Source: Gemmatimonadaceae bacterium (GTDB taxonomy: Bacteria > Latescibacterota > UBA2968 > UBA8231). From it: DNA of 64,000 nt. The stretch's first letter is position 1. Each line of letters opens with the position of its first letter. Location: contig JAPOZM010000122.1 of the NCBI GenBank assembly GCA_026706075.1, forward strand, positions 1 to 64,000, read 5' to 3'. The translations under genes and the position numbers were made by a program. The notes beneath the pieces were generated by a model. It worked only from the letters and a program-made list of their open reading frames with translations. It ran no database searches and was not told the DNA's origin. Below are positions 26,675 through 34,325 of this stretch, one piece after another.

Positions 26675-27289
26675 ATGGCGATCGTACCTGTTGTCATCGA
26701 GCAGACGGGACGCGGCGAGCGCGCCTACGACATCTTCTCGCGGCTCCTCAAGGAACGGATCATCTTCATCGGGTCGGTAATCGACGACGCCGAAGCCAAC
26801 CTGATCATCGCCCAGCTTCTCTTTCTGGCCTCCGAGGACCCAAAGAAGGACATCTCCCTCTACATCAACAGCCCCGGGGGCCTGATCACCTCGGGCCTGG
26901 CGATCTACGACACGATTCAGCACATCCCCTGCGACGTGGCCACCCTCTGCGTCGGCCAGGCCTACAGCATGTCGGCCATTCTGCTGTCCGGCGGCACCCA
27001 GGGCAAGCGCCACGCCCTGCCCCATTCGCGCGTGATGCTCCACCAGCCCTGGGGAGGGGTGGGCGGCCAGGCCGCCGACGTGGAGATCCATGCGCGCGAG
27101 ATCATGGAGTGGCGCCGCCGGCTCAACCAGATCCTCGTGAAGAACACAGGCAAGGACCGGGAGACGATCGACCAGGTCACCGACCGCAGCTATTACCTGT
27201 CCCCCGAGGAGGCCCGGGACTTCGGCCTGATCGACGGCGTCTTCCAGTCGGCGGCCGATTCCGGCGCCGCCGAGATCGTCCGCGCCTGA
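26675..27289 (+). CDS. clpP: ATP-dependent Clp protease proteolytic subunit
   Basis: A 204-residue serine protease subunit forming the 14-mer chamber used with ClpX. The catalytic Ser is in [15 protein letters not shown] (Tyr replaces the more common Ala before it), His in [14 protein letters not shown] and Asp in [13 protein letters not shown]. The INSPGG oxyanion region is present. The start [20 protein letters not shown] is the standard ClpP N-terminus and matches the promoter position. It converges on epmA with 7 bases between the stops. clpX is nearby but on the other strand. Confidence 0.96.
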   Translation: MAIVPVVIEQTGRGERAYDIFSRLLKERIIFIGSVIDDAEANLIIAQLLFLASEDPKKDISLYINSPGGLITSGLAIYDTIQHIPCDVATLCVGQAYSMSAILLSGGTQGKRHALPHSRVMLHQPWGGVGGQAADVEIHAREIMEWRRRLNQILVKNTGKDRETIDQVTDRSYYLSPEEARDFGLIDGVFQSAADSGAAEIVRA

Positions 27290-27296
27290 TCCCCGG

Positions 27297-28307
27297 TCAG
27301 AAGGCGGCGACCTCCCCGATCCGCTGCGCTCCGCAGAGGAGCATCACCAGGCGGTCGAATCCGAGGGCCACTCCCGAGGCCTCCGGCATCGATGTGAGGT
27401 CCCGCAGGAATTCCTCGTCCAGGGGGAGCTCGCGTCGCTTCTCCCGCCGCCGCCGGAGTCGCTCCACGCGGAAGCGCCGTCTCTGCTGCCTGGCGTCGGT
27501 GAGTTCCCCGAACCCATTGGCGAGCTCGAGTCCGCCGGCGTAGGACTCGAAGCGCTCCGACAACTGGGGATCCTTCCCGTCGAGGCGGGCCAGCGCCGCC
27601 AGCGGCGCGGGATAGCCGGTCAGGTGAACGCCCTGCCCCATGTCGGCGAGGGCGGGTTCGACTCGCTCCACCAGCAGCTTGTGGAAGGCCGTCTCCCAGT
27701 CGTCGCCATCCTCGACGCTGTCACACCCCGCGGCGCGAGCGCCCTCCCGCAGTGACGTGGCACCGCCGTCGAGCAGGCAGTCCCGGGGGATTCCGGCGTG
27801 ACGCTCGAAGGCGGCGGCCACCGTGAGCCGCGGCCAGGGTGGGGTCAGATCGACGCGGGGGCCGGCGGGGCTGCGGCCGAAGGATCCGCCGTTGACCTTG
27901 CGGGCAGCCTCCGACAGGAGACACTCCACGTCGGCCAGGACCCGGTCGGGGCCCGCATGCGCCCGGTACCACTCCACCATGACGAACTCCGGCCGGTGGC
28001 TCGGGGAGTGGTCGCCGCCACGAAAGCAACGGCAGATCTGGTAGATCTTCGGCGGACTCCCCAAGGCCAGCAGACGCTTCATGTGGTACTCGGGAGAGGT
28101 GATCAGCCAACCGGCGCCGCAGTCGAGGCCAACCGGCTCCAGGTGGGCGTCGAGGGAGGGCGCCGGCACGGCGGCCGGCGTCTCGACCTCGACGAACCCC
28201 TGGTGCCTGAAGTACTCTCGGACCGCCTCGAGGACCGAGGACCTCAAGGAGAGGAGCCACCCCAGGCGGCCACGGTCCCTGCACTCGCCGGCCGGGTCCC
28301 GGATCAT
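27297..28307 (-). CDS. epmA: EF-P--(R)-beta-lysine ligase EpmA (GenX/PoxA)
   Basis: A 336-residue class II lysyl-tRNA-synthetase-like enzyme without an anticodon-binding domain. It attaches a lysyl group to elongation factor P. Motif 2 appears as YQICRCFRGGD with HRPEFVMVEWYR after it, and motif 3 as GVALGFDRLVMLL. ITSPEYHMKRLLA is characteristic of the family. The length fits EpmA and excludes LysRS. efp and epmB (lysine 2,3-aminomutase) are not in the window. It lies 55 bases after clpX on the same strand. Confidence 0.93.
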   Translation of the reverse strand: MIRDPAGECRDRGRLGWLLSLRSSVLEAVREYFRHQGFVEVETPAAVPAPSLDAHLEPVGLDCGAGWLITSPEYHMKRLLALGSPPKIYQICRCFRGGDHSPSHRPEFVMVEWYRAHAGPDRVLADVECLLSEAARKVNGGSFGRSPAGPRVDLTPPWPRLTVAAAFERHAGIPRDCLLDGGATSLREGARAAGCDSVEDGDDWETAFHKLLVERVEPALADMGQGVHLTGYPAPLAALARLDGKDPQLSERFESYAGGLELANGFGELTDARQQRRRFRVERLRRRREKRRELPLDEEFLRDLTSMPEASGVALGFDRLVMLLCGAQRIGEVAAF

Positions 28308-28362
28308 CTCTAGTGGGGCAGCCGGCCGAAGGGGGGTTCGGATGGCGCCCGGTGGGGGACGG

Positions 28363-29586
28363 TCAGGCCCGCTTCTTCCGGTAGACGAAGGTGGGCGGGC
28401 CCTTGTGCTGGATGAAGTCGGCGGTGATGATGCACTCCTTGACCTCGTTCCTCGAGGGCAGCTCGAACATGATCTCGTACATCGCCGTCTCCAGGACGGC
28501 CCGCAGCCCCCTGGCGCCCATGGATTTCTCCTGGGAGAGCTCCACGACCTTGCGCAAGGCCTGGTCCTCGAAGCTGAGACCCAGACCATCCATCTCGAAC
28601 AGCTTCTTGTACTGGCGGACGAGGGCGTTCTTCGGCTTCTTGAGGATTTCAAGCAGGGCGTAGTCGCTCAGGGGGTGGAGGGTGCTGATCACCGGGAGAC
28701 GCCCGATCAACTCGGGGATCAGGCCGTACTGGATGAGGTCTTCCGGCTCCACCCTCGACAGCAACTGGCCAGCGTCGAGCTCGTCCTTGGCCTCGTGCCG
28801 GACGCCGAACCCCATGGCGCGGCTTCCGGTTCGGGCGGAGATGATCTTGTCGAGAGCGTCGAAGGCACCGCCGCAGATGAAAAGGATGTTCCGTGTGTTG
28901 ATCTGTACGAGGGGCTGCTCCGGATGCTTGCGCCCGCCCTTGGGAGGCACTCCCGAAACCGTGCCCTCCAGAATCTTGAGTAGTTCCTGCTGCACCCCCT
29001 CCCCCGACACGTCCCGGGTGATCGACGGGTTGCCCGACTTGCGGGCCACCTTGTCGATCTCATCGATGAAGAGGATGCCGCGCTCCGCCTGCGCCACCTC
29101 GTAGTCGGCGGACTGGAGGATGCGGACCAGGATGTTCTCCACGTCCTCACCGACGTACCCGGCCTCGGTGAGAACCGTGGCATCGACGATGGCGAAGGGA
29201 ACCTGGAGAATCCGGGCGAGGGACTCGGCCAGCAGCGTCTTGCCGGTGCCGGTGGGTCCGATGAGCAGGATGTTGCTCTTGGACAGCTCGACATCGGAGC
29301 CGCCCGAGTTGACCCGCTTGTAGTGGTTGTACACGGCCACGGAGAGGGCTTTCTTGGCCCGCTCCTGGCCGATGATGTGCTCGTCGAGCTGAGCCTTGAG
29401 CTCCGCGGGCTTCGGCAGGGGGTCGCCGTTGAGGCTGGGCTCTTGCCTGTCCTCCTCCTCCAAGACCTCGTTGCACAACGAAACGCACTCGTTGCATATG
29501 TGCACGGAGGAAGGGCCCGTGACGATCTTGTCGACCTGCCCCACGCCCTTGCCGCAGAATGCGCAGCTGACGGTCTTCTTCAGCAC
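28363..29586 (-). CDS. clpX: ATP-dependent Clp protease ATP-binding subunit ClpX
   Basis: A 407-residue AAA+ unfoldase. The N-terminal zinc-binding domain has Cys at 8, 11, 31 and 34. Walker A is GPTGTGKT, the pore loop is GYVGED, and Walker B is ILFIDEIDK. The ClpP-docking loop reads MGF. It starts at GTG 29586 with a GGAGGGG ribosome-binding site seven bases upstream. It forms the ClpXP protease with the ClpP encoded about 1.1 kb away on the opposite strand. Confidence 0.98.
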   Translation of the reverse strand: MLKKTVSCAFCGKGVGQVDKIVTGPSSVHICNECVSLCNEVLEEEDRQEPSLNGDPLPKPAELKAQLDEHIIGQERAKKALSVAVYNHYKRVNSGGSDVELSKSNILLIGPTGTGKTLLAESLARILQVPFAIVDATVLTEAGYVGEDVENILVRILQSADYEVAQAERGILFIDEIDKVARKSGNPSITRDVSGEGVQQELLKILEGTVSGVPPKGGRKHPEQPLVQINTRNILFICGGAFDALDKIISARTGSRAMGFGVRHEAKDELDAGQLLSRVEPEDLIQYGLIPELIGRLPVISTLHPLSDYALLEILKKPKNALVRQYKKLFEMDGLGLSFEDQALRKVVELSQEKSMGARGLRAVLETAMYEIMFELPSRNEVKECIITADFIQHKGPPTFVYRKKRA

Positions 29587-29607
29587 GGCGTCCCCTCCGA
29601 GCCGCGC

Positions 29608-30333
29608 TCAGCTCGAAGCCGGGGCCGACTCGTCGTCCTCTCCGTCCTGTGGGGCTCCAGCCTCGGCGCCTTCGGCCACGGCCGGGTGGGCATCGGTCTT
29701 TTCTTCATCGGAAGATGGTTCCGAAGCCGCGGCCGACTCGGTCTCGCTCAAATCTCCGGGCTCCTCGTCGAGCCCTCCGAGTTCCTGCGCCTCGGCCACC
29801 TGGCCTGCGACGCGGGTGCCGTCCTCGGAAGACTCTCCGGAGCCGGGCTTCATCACGTTGATCGCCTGGAACCCCTTTGCGGTCTTGGTGACCATGAACT
29901 CCACCTCGTCGCCCTGGGTCAGACTGCGGTCCCATGAGGAGATATCGCGCCAATGCACGAAGACGTCGGTGTCGGCCGCCGTCGAGATGAATCCGTAGCC
30001 CTTGTCGTTGTTGAACCACTTGACGGCTCCTCGGATCCAGGTGTTCTCCTCGAGGCCCTCTCCGCGTCCTCGTGGCACGGAGGCCTCGGGCTTGGCGGGC
30101 CTGGAGGACGGCGTCTGGGCAGAGGCGGGAGCCGCCTTCCCTCCCTCGACCTCCACGACGCGGTCGAGGATCTGCCGCCGGACCGACTCGCCGCCGCCGC
30201 CGTCGAGAAGCCACTCGAGGCTCGTGAAAAGACCGATGACGTAGGAGCTGTCGGCCCCGTACAGGCGGCGAGCCTGGACGATCCGATCTGCGATGGACGA
30301 GATGTTACCGTGATTGATCTGCACGGATGCCAA
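29608..30333 (-). CDS. Cold-shock-domain protein with extra N-terminal domain and acidic tail
   Basis: A 241-residue protein. Residues 1-60 form a predicted helical domain (NISSIADRIVQARRLYGADS). A Pro/Ala/Ser linker follows, then one cold-shock domain at about 100-165 with both RNA-binding motifs, KGYGFIS and DVFVHW. The rest is a strongly acidic, low-complexity tail. Typical CspA is 70 residues, so this is a much larger RNA chaperone-like protein. The start is a TTG at 30333 with a GGGAGGAGGG ribosome-binding site seven bases upstream. It precedes clpX by 21 bases and has its own promoter and a structured leader. Confidence 0.85.
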   Translation of the reverse strand: MASVQINHGNISSIADRIVQARRLYGADSSYVIGLFTSLEWLLDGGGGESVRRQILDRVVEVEGGKAAPASAQTPSSRPAKPEASVPRGRGEGLEENTWIRGAVKWFNNDKGYGFISTAADTDVFVHWRDISSWDRSLTQGDEVEFMVTKTAKGFQAINVMKPGSGESSEDGTRVAGQVAEAQELGGLDEEPGDLSETESAAASEPSSDEEKTDAHPAVAEGAEAGAPQDGEDDESAPASS

Positions 30334-30365
30334 ACGATCACCCTCCTCCCCTGACCCAGGTCTAT

Positions 30366-30385
30366 CCGGCGGAGCCCTCCGCCGG
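30366..30385 (-). promoter_or_regulatory. GC-rich hairpin in the leader of the cold-shock-domain gene
   Basis: Arms CCGGCGGAG and CTCCGCCGG are perfect complements with a minimal centre. The hairpin lies in the roughly 97-base leader between the promoter and the TTG start. Structured leaders are known for cspA-type mRNAs, but a regulatory role here is inference. Confidence 0.45.
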
Positions 30386-30436
30386 CCTGGTACTGGAATC
30401 GACCGATACTTGTGACAGACGGTCACCGAATCTCCC

Positions 30437-30466
30437 TAAGTACCCATACGCCTGTTCCATTGTCAA
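30437..30466 (-). promoter_or_regulatory. Promoter of the cold-shock-domain gene / clpX / epmA operon
   Basis: On the minus strand a consensus TTGACA (30461-30466) is followed after 18 bp by TACTTA (30437-30442). The TGA within TTGACA is the stop codon of the upstream AI-2E-type permease gene, so promoter and gene end overlap. Confidence 0.6.
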
Positions 30467-31962
30467 CTCTGGGAGACTCTGCTCCAGGTCGCCCCCCGGA
30501 CGTCGGGTCGCGAAAGCCCGGAGACTCGGTATCCCCGGATTCCCTCGTGAATCCTCTGAACGCTGACCTTGAGGATTCCGCTGACGGGTACGGCGATCAG
30601 CATGCCGACCACGCCCCCGAACTCGCTGCCAATCATCACCACCGTCAGCACCACCAGGGGGTGGAGGGCGACGCTGCGGGCGACGACGATGGGCTGCACC
30701 AGCACGTTGTCGACGATCTGAATGCACAGGAAGAGCAGGACCACCTTGGCCACCATGGCGCCGCCGCTCGCGGTGGCCAGGGCCACGCCGGTGGCCGAAG
30801 CGATGCCGATGACTGGGCCCAGGTAGGGGATCAAGTTCGCCAGCCCGGCGGCGATGCCCACGGGAATGGCGTACGGCAGCTCCAGAAGGACCAGACCGGT
30901 CACCGAGAGAAGGGCGACGACGGAGACGGCGAGGAGCTGTCCGCGGATGTATCCGCCGATAGAGTGGTTGATGGAGTGTACGAGGTTCAGGGTCATCTCG
31001 AAGTAGGCGTTGGGGACCATCTCGACCAGGGCACGGGTGATCCGCCGTCCCTCCTTGAGGAAGAAGAAGGCCACGAAGGGAACGAAGACCAGAAGCATGA
31101 CGCCCGACAGGAAACCACTGAGCAGCCGGGTCGTCACCGAGCCGCTGAGGAACCTCGTCGTGCGCTCGAAGAGAACATCGACGAGCTGGTGGCTGTGGGT
31201 CGTGGCCCAGGTGGTGGCGGCGGCCATCGACTCCTCCCCGAAGCCGAGGTAGCGGCCGAGTCTCCAGGTCTTGGAGGTGACCCGCCTGACCAGGTGGGGA
31301 CCTGCCAGGCCGAAATCGAGACCTCCCGCCGAGAGGGTCCACTCGCCCAATGTCCTCCCACCTCCGTGGCGTCGCTCCCAGGCGCCCTTCTGATCTCCCC
31401 TCTCCATCAGGTTGCCTCGCAGAGGTACTGAGTGAGGGGTGCCGCTCAGACCCTCCAGGACGAGGTTGCCCGCATGTTCGGCTACGTCCAGCGGAGCGAA
31501 TTCGATCTTCAGGGCTGTCTGCTGTCCCGGCTCCAGAAAGAGCCTCCCGTCCGGCGGGTCGAGGAGGACGAAGGGGTTGACCGCGCCCTCGGACCGGATG
31601 GTGGCGTGCGCTTCGATGGCCCGGTCCCCCCGGCCCGTGATGGTGACCGTGGACTGGACGCTCTCGGGCCGCAGCAGGTCTTCGTACAGATCGACCATCT
31701 CCCCGGTCACGCGCTTGCCGAGGGTGACCATCCCGAAGGCCACCACGGCGAGGGTTGCCAGGAAGATCAGCAGGATGCTGGGCGCGCGTCTCAACCCCCT
31801 CGCCTCCATGCCGTCTACCAGCGGCGTCAGGACATAGGAGAGGACGAAGGCGAGCACGAAGGGAGCCAGGATGCCACGAAGGAGGTATACCAGCCACAGG
31901 GCCAGAAGGGCCGTGACGATGACGACCAGCAGCGCGATTCTGGGCCCGGGGAGGGAGCCCAT
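30463..31962 (-). CDS. AI-2E-family permease with an inserted beta-sandwich (ASH-like) domain
   Basis: A 499-residue membrane protein, longer than the usual 340-380. Two N-terminal transmembrane segments (residues 8-45) include LRGILAPFVLAFVLSYVLTPLVD. From about 95 to 195 an insert reads like a choice-of-anchor/ASH repeat: NPFVLLDPPDGRLFLEPGQQ, LKIEFAPLDVAEHAGNLVLEG, then VPLRGN. The rest is the normal AI-2E core with several segments, including GLANLIPYLGPVIG and QIVDNVLVQPIVVARSVALHP. The insert probably faces the periplasm. The family includes autoinducer exporters and Na+/H+ antiporters, and the substrate here is unknown. It follows the cyclic-nucleotide-binding gene after two bases. Confidence 0.85.
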   Translation of the reverse strand: MGSLPGPRIALLVVIVTALLALWLVYLLRGILAPFVLAFVLSYVLTPLVDGMEARGLRRAPSILLIFLATLAVVAFGMVTLGKRVTGEMVDLYEDLLRPESVQSTVTITGRGDRAIEAHATIRSEGAVNPFVLLDPPDGRLFLEPGQQTALKIEFAPLDVAEHAGNLVLEGLSGTPHSVPLRGNLMERGDQKGAWERRHGGGRTLGEWTLSAGGLDFGLAGPHLVRRVTSKTWRLGRYLGFGEESMAAATTWATTHSHQLVDVLFERTTRFLSGSVTTRLLSGFLSGVMLLVFVPFVAFFFLKEGRRITRALVEMVPNAYFEMTLNLVHSINHSIGGYIRGQLLAVSVVALLSVTGLVLLELPYAIPVGIAAGLANLIPYLGPVIGIASATGVALATASGGAMVAKVVLLFLCIQIVDNVLVQPIVVARSVALHPLVVLTVVMIGSEFGGVVGMLIAVPVSGILKVSVQRIHEGIRGYRVSGLSRPDVRGATWSRVSQS

Positions 31963-31964
31963 GC

Positions 31965-32552
31965 TCAGCCCTCGGCCGACGGGTCCTCGCCGGCCCCGGC
32001 TCCGTCAGCCGGCTCTCCGGAATCGGCCTCCGCCTCAAGCCGGCGCACCCGCTGCCGGGCCTCCCTGAGCAAGCGGTTGGTCTGGTGCAGCCGGACCGCG
32101 GCCATGCGCGAGAGTTGCATCACGACCTTCAGTCCGATGCGGGGCTGGCTCTGGATCAGCTGCAGCAACTCGGCACGGTAGAACCCCATGACCCGGGTCG
32201 GCTGCCGGGCCACCGCTGAGGCGTTGCGGGGCGACTCGTCGAGGAGCACCTGGTCTCCGAAGAAGTCCCCCTCCCCGAAGGTGGCGACCTCGACGGCGGC
32301 ACCGTCCCCCTCCTCCTGGAGGACCGCCACCTCTCCGGAGAGGATGACATACATGCCGACCCCCGGATCCCCCTCCCTGACGATGGCCTCCTCCGCCGCA
32401 TAGGTGCGCGGATGAAGGACCTCGCGGACGCGCTCGAATTCCCGGCGGCTCAGGTCCTGAAAGACCGGGACCTTGGACATCACTTCGTAGAGTTCGTCAC
32501 CGCCATGGTCCCGCCGGCGGAAGAGGTTGCTCCAGAAGGGGTCCGGGGGCAT
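31965..32552 (-). CDS. Cyclic-nucleotide-binding-domain protein without DNA-binding domain
   Basis: A 195-residue protein with one cNMP-binding domain at about residues 28-145. Typical turns are FQDLSRREFERVREVLHPRTY, IVREGDPGVGMYVILSGEVAVL and FGEGDFFGDQVLLDESPRNASAVA. The phosphate-binding Arg is present in SPRNASA. No HTH follows, so it is not a CRP-like transcription factor. A charged coiled coil (LREARQRVRRLEAEAD) ends the protein. It may sense a nucleotide and regulate the permease encoded two bases downstream. The ATG at 32552 lacks an obvious ribosome-binding site. Confidence 0.85.
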   Translation of the reverse strand: MPPDPFWSNLFRRRDHGGDELYEVMSKVPVFQDLSRREFERVREVLHPRTYAAEEAIVREGDPGVGMYVILSGEVAVLQEEGDGAAVEVATFGEGDFFGDQVLLDESPRNASAVARQPTRVMGFYRAELLQLIQSQPRIGLKVVMQLSRMAAVRLHQTNRLLREARQRVRRLEAEADSGEPADGAGAGEDPSAEG

Positions 32553-32587
32553 GGGCGGTCGGCGGGATCGGAATGTGCCGCGGAAGA

Positions 32588-32914
32588 TCAGGCCAGGGCG
32601 GCGTCCAGCTTCTCGGTAATCTGCACCTTGGGAACGGCGCCGATGACCTGATCGGCGACCTTGCCCTCGCGGAAGATCAGGAGGGTGGGAATGCTGCGGA
32701 TTCCGTATTCCTGCGCCGTCTTCTGCGCCGAGTCGACGTCGAGCTTTCCGACCTTGGCACGCCCGAGGTACTCGCCCGCCAGCTCCTCGACGATGGGCGA
32801 GACCATCCGGCAAGGCCCGCACCAAGTCGCCCAGAAGTCGACGAGCACGGGCCGGTCGGACTCGAGGACTTCGGATTCGAAGTTGTCGTCGGTCAGGACG
32901 ATCGGGTCGGCCAT
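32588..32914 (-). CDS. trxA: Thioredoxin
   Basis: A 108-residue thioredoxin with the redox motif WCGPC at residues 31-35 in FWATWCGPCRMVSP, the cis-Pro in IRSIPTLLIF and the buried Asp at 26. It reduces disulfides in cytoplasmic proteins. A GGAGG ribosome-binding site precedes the ATG. The gene has its own consensus promoter and a leader with a stem-loop. The downstream cNMP-binding gene starts 35 bases after its stop. Confidence 0.98.
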   Translation of the reverse strand: MADPIVLTDDNFESEVLESDRPVLVDFWATWCGPCRMVSPIVEELAGEYLGRAKVGKLDVDSAQKTAQEYGIRSIPTLLIFREGKVADQVIGAVPKVQITEKLDAALA

Positions 32915-32929
32915 CGAGCCTCCAGTTGG

Positions 32930-32956
32930 GTAAGTCAGTGTTTATCTGTCACTTAC
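32930..32956 (-). promoter_or_regulatory. Stem-loop in the trxA leader
   Basis: On the transcript GUAAGU pairs with ACUUAC and, inside, CAG pairs with CUG across a seven-base A-rich loop, with a two-base bulge. It ends a few bases before the Shine-Dalgarno, so it could affect translation or mRNA stability. Confidence 0.4.
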
Positions 32957-32967
32957 TGTCTGTGCCC

Positions 32968-32997
32968 AATATACTGGGGGGCCTCTTTCTGTGTCAA
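32968..32997 (-). promoter_or_regulatory. Consensus sigma-70 promoter of trxA
   Basis: TTGACA (32992-32997) and TATATT (32968-32973) are separated by 18 bp on the minus strand. The -35 hexamer contains the TGA stop codon of holA. Transcription should start near 32961, about 47 bases before the trxA ATG. Confidence 0.75.
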
Positions 32998-34043
32998 CCC
33001 AGGGATTGTGCCCGCCGGGGTGAGACCAAGGCCGCCAGACAGAGATCCAGCAACGCCCGGGAACGCGTTCTGCCTCCCCCGCCCTTGAGCAAATCGTCGG
33101 TCCGGCGCAGAGCGCTCAGCCCCCGCCAGAGAGCGCCGGACGGGGACCGGCGGGCCTGTTGCCGGTAGGATTCCAGGAAGAAGGGCGCGACTCCCAGGCT
33201 GCGCGCCATCTGATCCTTCGGCAGCCCCTCTCTCTCGAGCTGCTGGGTGCGAAGCAGCAGCTGCAGATGGCGCGCCATGAGCGGCAGGATGCGGTTCGGC
33301 TCCTCGCCCTGCTCCAGCAGCGCATGGAGCAGGCCCGCCGCACCCCGGCGGTCCGCCCGACCCACGGCATCGGTGAAGTCGAAGACGCTCTCGCCCCGGG
33401 TGCCGACAAGGGTTTCCACGTCCTCATCCCTCACCTCCCTGGGACCGCTGACGTAGAGAGACAGCTTGTCGAGCTCATTGGCCAGCTCCGCCAGCTGGTT
33501 TCCCACGTACATCCTCAGTCGCTCCACGGCACCGGGCGAGAGTTGCACCTTGCGCTCGGCCGCCATCTCGCGGATCACCTCCGGCAACTGGTTGTCATAG
33601 GGAACCCGGAACTCACAACCGATCCCCTGTTTCGACAGTTGCGCGTAGAAGCGGCGGCGCATGTCGACCTTGCCGCCCACGGCGAGCAGGACCGAGCTCT
33701 GGGAGGGGTTGTCGACGATCGGCTCGAGGGCCTTGCACAACGGCGGAGTCAGACGCTCGACGTTGCGCAGGGCCACCACCCGGTGGGTCGTCATCATCGG
33801 ATAGGAGTAGTAGACGTCGAGCAGCCTTTGCGGATCGAGAGCGTCGCCATGGAACCGGTCGACGTTGAAGTCGGCCGCCGCCTCGGGCCGGAGACGATCC
33901 ATGAGCCACTCGTAGAGGCGCTCGCGCTGGTAAGCTTCGTCGCCGTGGAGCAGATAGAAACCCGCCCCCTCCCCCCTCTCGACCTGGCGGCGCACGGCCT
34001 CCGGACCCCATCGAGGCGAGCGGGAACGCTTTGCCGCGCTCAC
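32994..34043 (-). CDS. holA: DNA polymerase III delta subunit
   Basis: A 349-residue clamp-loader delta subunit. It opens the beta clamp together with gamma/tau and delta'. Family features are the N-terminal FYLLHGDEAYQRERLYEWL, the VVALRNVERL core and the C-terminal collar region with ILPLMARHLQLLLRTQQLEREG and APFFLESYRQQAR. The P-loop is absent, as expected for delta. The GTG at 34043 has a GGAGGGG ribosome-binding site and overlaps the stop of the small upstream gene (GTGA). The stop codon lies in the trxA promoter. Confidence 0.94.
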   Translation of the reverse strand: MSAAKRSRSPRWGPEAVRRQVERGEGAGFYLLHGDEAYQRERLYEWLMDRLRPEAAADFNVDRFHGDALDPQRLLDVYYSYPMMTTHRVVALRNVERLTPPLCKALEPIVDNPSQSSVLLAVGGKVDMRRRFYAQLSKQGIGCEFRVPYDNQLPEVIREMAAERKVQLSPGAVERLRMYVGNQLAELANELDKLSLYVSGPREVRDEDVETLVGTRGESVFDFTDAVGRADRRGAAGLLHALLEQGEEPNRILPLMARHLQLLLRTQQLEREGLPKDQMARSLGVAPFFLESYRQQARRSPSGALWRGLSALRRTDDLLKGGGGRTRSRALLDLCLAALVSPRRAQSLG

Positions 34044-34219
34044 GGCCCCCCCTCCTTCGAGGACCGGTCCGCCGCATCTTCGAACTCGGCCTCCACGACG
34101 CGGCGGCGGTCGAGGGGTGCGCGGGCCCTCTCGCCATCGTCGGCCCCCGACCGGCCGATGGACCGGATCAGGCGATAGCCAAGCCCGCACAGCAAACCGA
34201 AGAGAAGGAGCTTGATCAA
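34040..34219 (-). CDS. Small single-pass membrane protein, 59 residues (unrecognised)
   Basis: A short gene directly upstream of holA. From a TTG at 34219 it encodes MIKLLLFGLLCGLGYRLIRS, one transmembrane segment with positive residues after it, followed by a polar tail with RRRVVEAEFED and ending SSKEGGP. Its stop overlaps the GTG of holA in a GTGA, and a good promoter lies 37 bases upstream of the start, so the pair looks like a real operon. No Shine-Dalgarno is evident, so the exact start is unsure. I do not recognise a named family. Confidence 0.55.
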   Translation of the reverse strand: MIKLLLFGLLCGLGYRLIRSIGRSGADDGERARAPLDRRRVVEAEFEDAADRSSKEGGP

Positions 34220-34255
34220 GGTGAGTACTTGTGAGGGAAGAGGAGGCCTGTCGGC

Positions 34256-34284
34256 AAACTACCGGGGTATCCGGCAGGGGTCAA
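34256..34284 (-). promoter_or_regulatory. Sigma-70-like promoter of the small membrane gene and holA
   Basis: TTGACC (34279-34284) and TAGTTT (34256-34261) are spaced by 17 bp on the minus strand, just after the rnr stop. The predicted start near 34249 is about 30 bases before the TTG start of the small gene. Confidence 0.6.
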
Positions 34285-34325
34285 CAGAGGGGTGGGCCCT
34301 CCCACGTTCCTGAAGGACCTTGTGA

